Below are positions 4,416 through 6,245 of a stretch of 6,245 nt of DNA, piece after piece. The position numbers and the translations under genes are program-made. Source of the DNA: Chloroflexota bacterium (lineage in GTDB: Bacteria; Chloroflexota; Anaerolineae; Thermoflexales; Thermoflexaceae); contig JAUQQB010000174.1 of NCBI GenBank assembly GCA_030550075.1, forward strand, positions 1-6,245. The letters are read 5' to 3'. How positions within the stretch are numbered: the first letter of the stretch is position 1; each line of letters begins with the position of its first letter. The notes below the pieces were generated by a model that was not told where the DNA came from, searched no databases, and was given only the letters and a program-made list of their open reading frames with translations.

Positions 4416-5960
4416 ATGGCCGCAGAGCGTGTGATCCATCGTGAGCATGTGGGGTTACGTCGGGAGGTGACGGTCTGGGGGTCGTTCACCTGGGGGTATG
4501 CGGATGTGGGGGCGGATGTCTATGTCGCCCTCGGTCTGGTGATGGCCGCCGCCCAGGGGGCCACCCCCCTGGCCTTCCTCATCGCCGGGATCGTTTACAT
4601 TATGGTCGGCCTGGCCTACACCGAAATGGCCGCTGCCTATCCCTCGGCCGGCGGGGGCCAGTATTTTGTGCTGCGAGGGCTGGGAGATTTCTGGGGGCTG
4701 GTGGCGGGAGCTGCCCTGATGCTCGCTTACACGGTGGATGTGGCGCTGTTCGCCATGGCCTCGGCCGGCTATATTAACTTCTTCTTCCCTCAGTTCCGTG
4801 AATTCCGGGTTCCCCTTCCTCTGGTGGGTTCGATCAATCTGATCTGGCTGGGAGAAACCCTGTTGCTGATCGCGCTGCTGGTGGTCCTGAACATCCGGGG
4901 CATCCGGGAGTCCTCGCTGCTGAACCAGGTTCTCGGCGCCCTGGATATGATTCTGGAAACCTCAATTGTGGTCATCGGTTTCCTCTTTGCCTGGCGTCCG
5001 GAATATTTCCTCCATCAGTGGCAAACGGAATTCCCCTCCCTCGAACGCCTGCTATATGCGACTTCCCTGGCGGTGATCTCGTATGTAGGACTGGAGTCGG
5101 TATCGCAGGCAGCGGAGGAGACCATCCGGCCGGCGACGGTGATCCCCCGTACTTCCATGGCCCTGATCGTTGTCGTTCTCCTATTCGCCCTGGCGTTCCC
5201 GGTGGTATCCCTGGGGATCCTCCCGTGGGATGAGGTGGGGGGGCGAGAAGGGGATCCGGTGGCTTTGCTGGCCAGCCGGTTGCCTTTCGTGGGGTTCCTG
5301 GCCGGCCCGGCGGCAGCGATCCTCGCAGCGACCATTCTGTTGATCTCCGCCAACACCGGAGTCATGGGATCCAGCCGGCTGGCCTACAGCATGGCCCAGC
5401 TGGGGTTAATGGGGGAAGGACTATCGGAGGTTCATCCTCAGTATCGGACCCCGGTGAAATCGATCATCTTTTTCTCCGGCATTGCTGCTGTAATGGCCAT
5501 CTTCGCCTTCCTCAGCGGGCGCCGGGCGCTGGAGGCGATGGCGGATGTATATGCTTTCGGAGCGATGCTGGCCTATTTCCTGAGCACCATCGCTCTGGTG
5601 GTGCTTCGGATTCGCGAACCCCATGTTCCCCGTCCTTATCGAATGCCTTTGAACCTGCAATGGCGGGGCATAGAGATCCCGATTCCGGGCGTCCTGGGGA
5701 TCCTGGGAACGGGGCTAATGCTGGTGGTGGTCATGTGGACCCATCCCATTGCCCAGGTGGCGGGTCCGCTGTGGATCGCGCTCTGGATCGGATACTACAT
5801 ATGGTATCGTAAGCGAACAGGACGTCCCATCTGGAGGAGCCTACCCCGGGATTGGATAGCCGAGCAAATCCGCATTCTGGAAAACAGTGGTGAATGGGAT
5901 TTGCTGGAGCGCTTCCGGATCGAGGTGGAGCATTGGCGGCGATCGCAAAAGGGGGCGTGA
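4416..5960 (+). CDS. APC-superfamily amino acid permease (12 TM)
   Basis: This 514-residue inner-membrane transporter belongs to the amino acid-polyamine-organocation superfamily, whose members take up amino acids or amines by cation symport or exchange. The predicted membrane segments lie near residues 20-45, 49-71, 92-117, 140-160, 170-193, 212-232, 246-268, 285-312, 346-366, 374-398, 422-441 and 447-464. TM1 has the glycine-rich stretch G-Y-A-D-V-G-A-D-V-Y-V-A-L-G (27-40), where the family usually binds substrate backbone. TM6 and the following loop carry S-Y-V-G-L-E-S-V-S-Q-A-A-E-E-T (222-236) and P-R-T-S (244-247), typical of APC. Residues 465-514 form a charged, Trp-rich cytoplasmic tail of unknown role. 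Substrate cannot be told from sequence. The start is supported by AAGGAG. The next gene begins four bases after the stop. Confidence 0.9.
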   Translation: MAAERVIHREHVGLRREVTVWGSFTWGYADVGADVYVALGLVMAAAQGATPLAFLIAGIVYIMVGLAYTEMAAAYPSAGGGQYFVLRGLGDFWGLVAGAALMLAYTVDVALFAMASAGYINFFFPQFREFRVPLPLVGSINLIWLGETLLLIALLVVLNIRGIRESSLLNQVLGALDMILETSIVVIGFLFAWRPEYFLHQWQTEFPSLERLLYATSLAVISYVGLESVSQAAEETIRPATVIPRTSMALIVVVLLFALAFPVVSLGILPWDEVGGREGDPVALLASRLPFVGFLAGPAAAILAATILLISANTGVMGSSRLAYSMAQLGLMGEGLSEVHPQYRTPVKSIIFFSGIAAVMAIFAFLSGRRALEAMADVYAFGAMLAYFLSTIALVVLRIREPHVPRPYRMPLNLQWRGIEIPIPGVLGILGTGLMLVVVMWTHPIAQVAGPLWIALWIGYYIWYRKRTGRPIWRSLPRDWIAEQIRILENSGEWDLLERFRIEVEHWRRSQKGA

Positions 5961-5964
5961 GGGC

Positions 5965-6177
5965 ATGAGCCCTGCGTGGGTGTTCCATTTGGTTCTGGCG
6001 ACGTTAATGATCGTCCTGGGGGTTGTGATCATTGGGCGCAGTCTCTGGCTGGTCCTGGGTCAGGGCCTGGCCCTTTCGAGCCTGTTTTTGCCTGCAACGG
6101 TAGGGATCCTGATGATGGCCCTGGGGATCCAGCGCTGGCGAAGCTGGATCGATATCCATCGCTCGGGTAGGGGCTGA
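5965..6177 (+). CDS. Small two-TM membrane protein (70 aa), unknown function
   Basis: The ATG at 5965 gives 70 residues with two hydrophobic segments, about 4-31 and 37-56. A basic loop residue (R25) sits near the end of the first, and a basic/aromatic C-terminus (R58-W-R-S-W-I-D-I-H-R) follows. The start lies four bases after the permease TGA, so the two are probably co-transcribed and translationally coupled; GAGGG (5960-5963) just before the ATG is too close to be an ideal ribosome site. I do not recognise a family. A role as an accessory subunit or stabiliser of the permease is inference from position only. An extended in-frame start at 5887 would overlap the permease and is less likely. 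Confidence 0.65.
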   Translation: MSPAWVFHLVLATLMIVLGVVIIGRSLWLVLGQGLALSSLFLPATVGILMMALGIQRWRSWIDIHRSGRG

Positions 6178-6183
6178 TTGGTT

Positions 6184-6245
6184 TAGGACTTACGCAGTTC
6201 GTTCGGGAGAAAGGTACTACACGAATTCGTGTGGTACCTATCCCA
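6184..6245. mobile_element. Partial second element sharing the MITE end (runs off the window)
   Basis: Positions 6184-6203 repeat 3758-3777 base for base (20 bp, starting TAGGACTTACGC), including the full 15-bp terminal repeat of the MITE. The two then diverge, so this is a different element mobilised through the same kind of end, or a divergent copy. It starts eight bases after the stop codon of the small membrane protein. The other end lies outside the window, so size and content are unknown; it could be the start of the full insertion sequence. Confidence 0.65.
6212..6239. repeat. 28-bp near-perfect palindrome inside the terminal element
   Basis: The palindrome is centred on GAATTC (6223-6228). 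Fourteen base pairs from 6212 to 6239 are complementary except for one T-G pair (6218/6233), which would still pair in RNA. There is no spacer, so it forms a cruciform or a dyad binding site rather than a normal RNA loop. It resembles the TACTACGAAC arm of the left-end hairpin (98-143) in part. Confidence 0.65.

Noticed and set aside
1..6245. CRISPR array, tRNA or rRNA genes
   Set aside because: No regular short repeats with unique spacers, no tRNA cloverleaf and no rRNA segments were seen.

Overview
The window is a 6.2-kb piece of a high-GC bacterial genome. It holds four genes on the minus strand, a structured 889-bp divergent intergenic region, and two genes on the plus strand. The left end carries the 3' end of an Illumina adapter behind a poly-C run (1-39), so it is the physical end of a short-read contig. 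The right end stops inside a repeat. The protein families (a family-2-type OMP decarboxylase relative, YifB, an ASCH protein), the GC-rich Arg/Pro/Glu-rich proteins and the hairpin-rich repeats are compatible with a thermophilic Chloroflexota-like organism. That placement is an impression, not a demonstration.

Left to right: 1-39 is artefact. 40-226 is a non-coding cluster of hairpin repeats built on gtgccc/gggcac arms. 3526 down to 227 is a minus-strand gene run, in transcription order: YifB/ComM-family AAA+ ATPase (3526-1994), a small ASCH-domain protein (1972-1517), a 252-residue homologue of orotidine-5'-phosphate decarboxylase (1647-889) and 5-formyltetrahydrofolate cyclo-ligase (817-227). 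Spacing is tight: 21 bp between the first two, a 131-nt overlap between the second and third, and 71 bp before the last, which suggests one operon. No promoter for it could be identified with confidence.

3527-4415 separates the two transcription units. It contains a 136-bp MITE-like element with 15-bp terminal inverted repeats and a perfect 7-bp target duplication (3752-3901), several further hairpins, and two good sigma70-type promoters facing right. The better one (TTGACA-17-TAAAAT, 4131-4159) would give the downstream gene a structured leader of about 250 nt. 4416-5960 encodes a 12-TM APC-superfamily permease. Four bases later, 5965-6177 encodes a 70-residue two-TM protein. At 6185 a second repeat begins with the same 20 bases as the MITE's left end and runs to the window edge.

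The most notable points are: (i) the PyrF homologue keeps the fold signatures but has lost both lysines of the catalytic network, the first aspartate and the phosphate-binding arginine, so it looks like a retained pseudoenzyme; (ii) the MITE has a clean target duplication, and another element shares its end; (iii) the permease has a long, hairpin-rich leader behind a near-consensus promoter.
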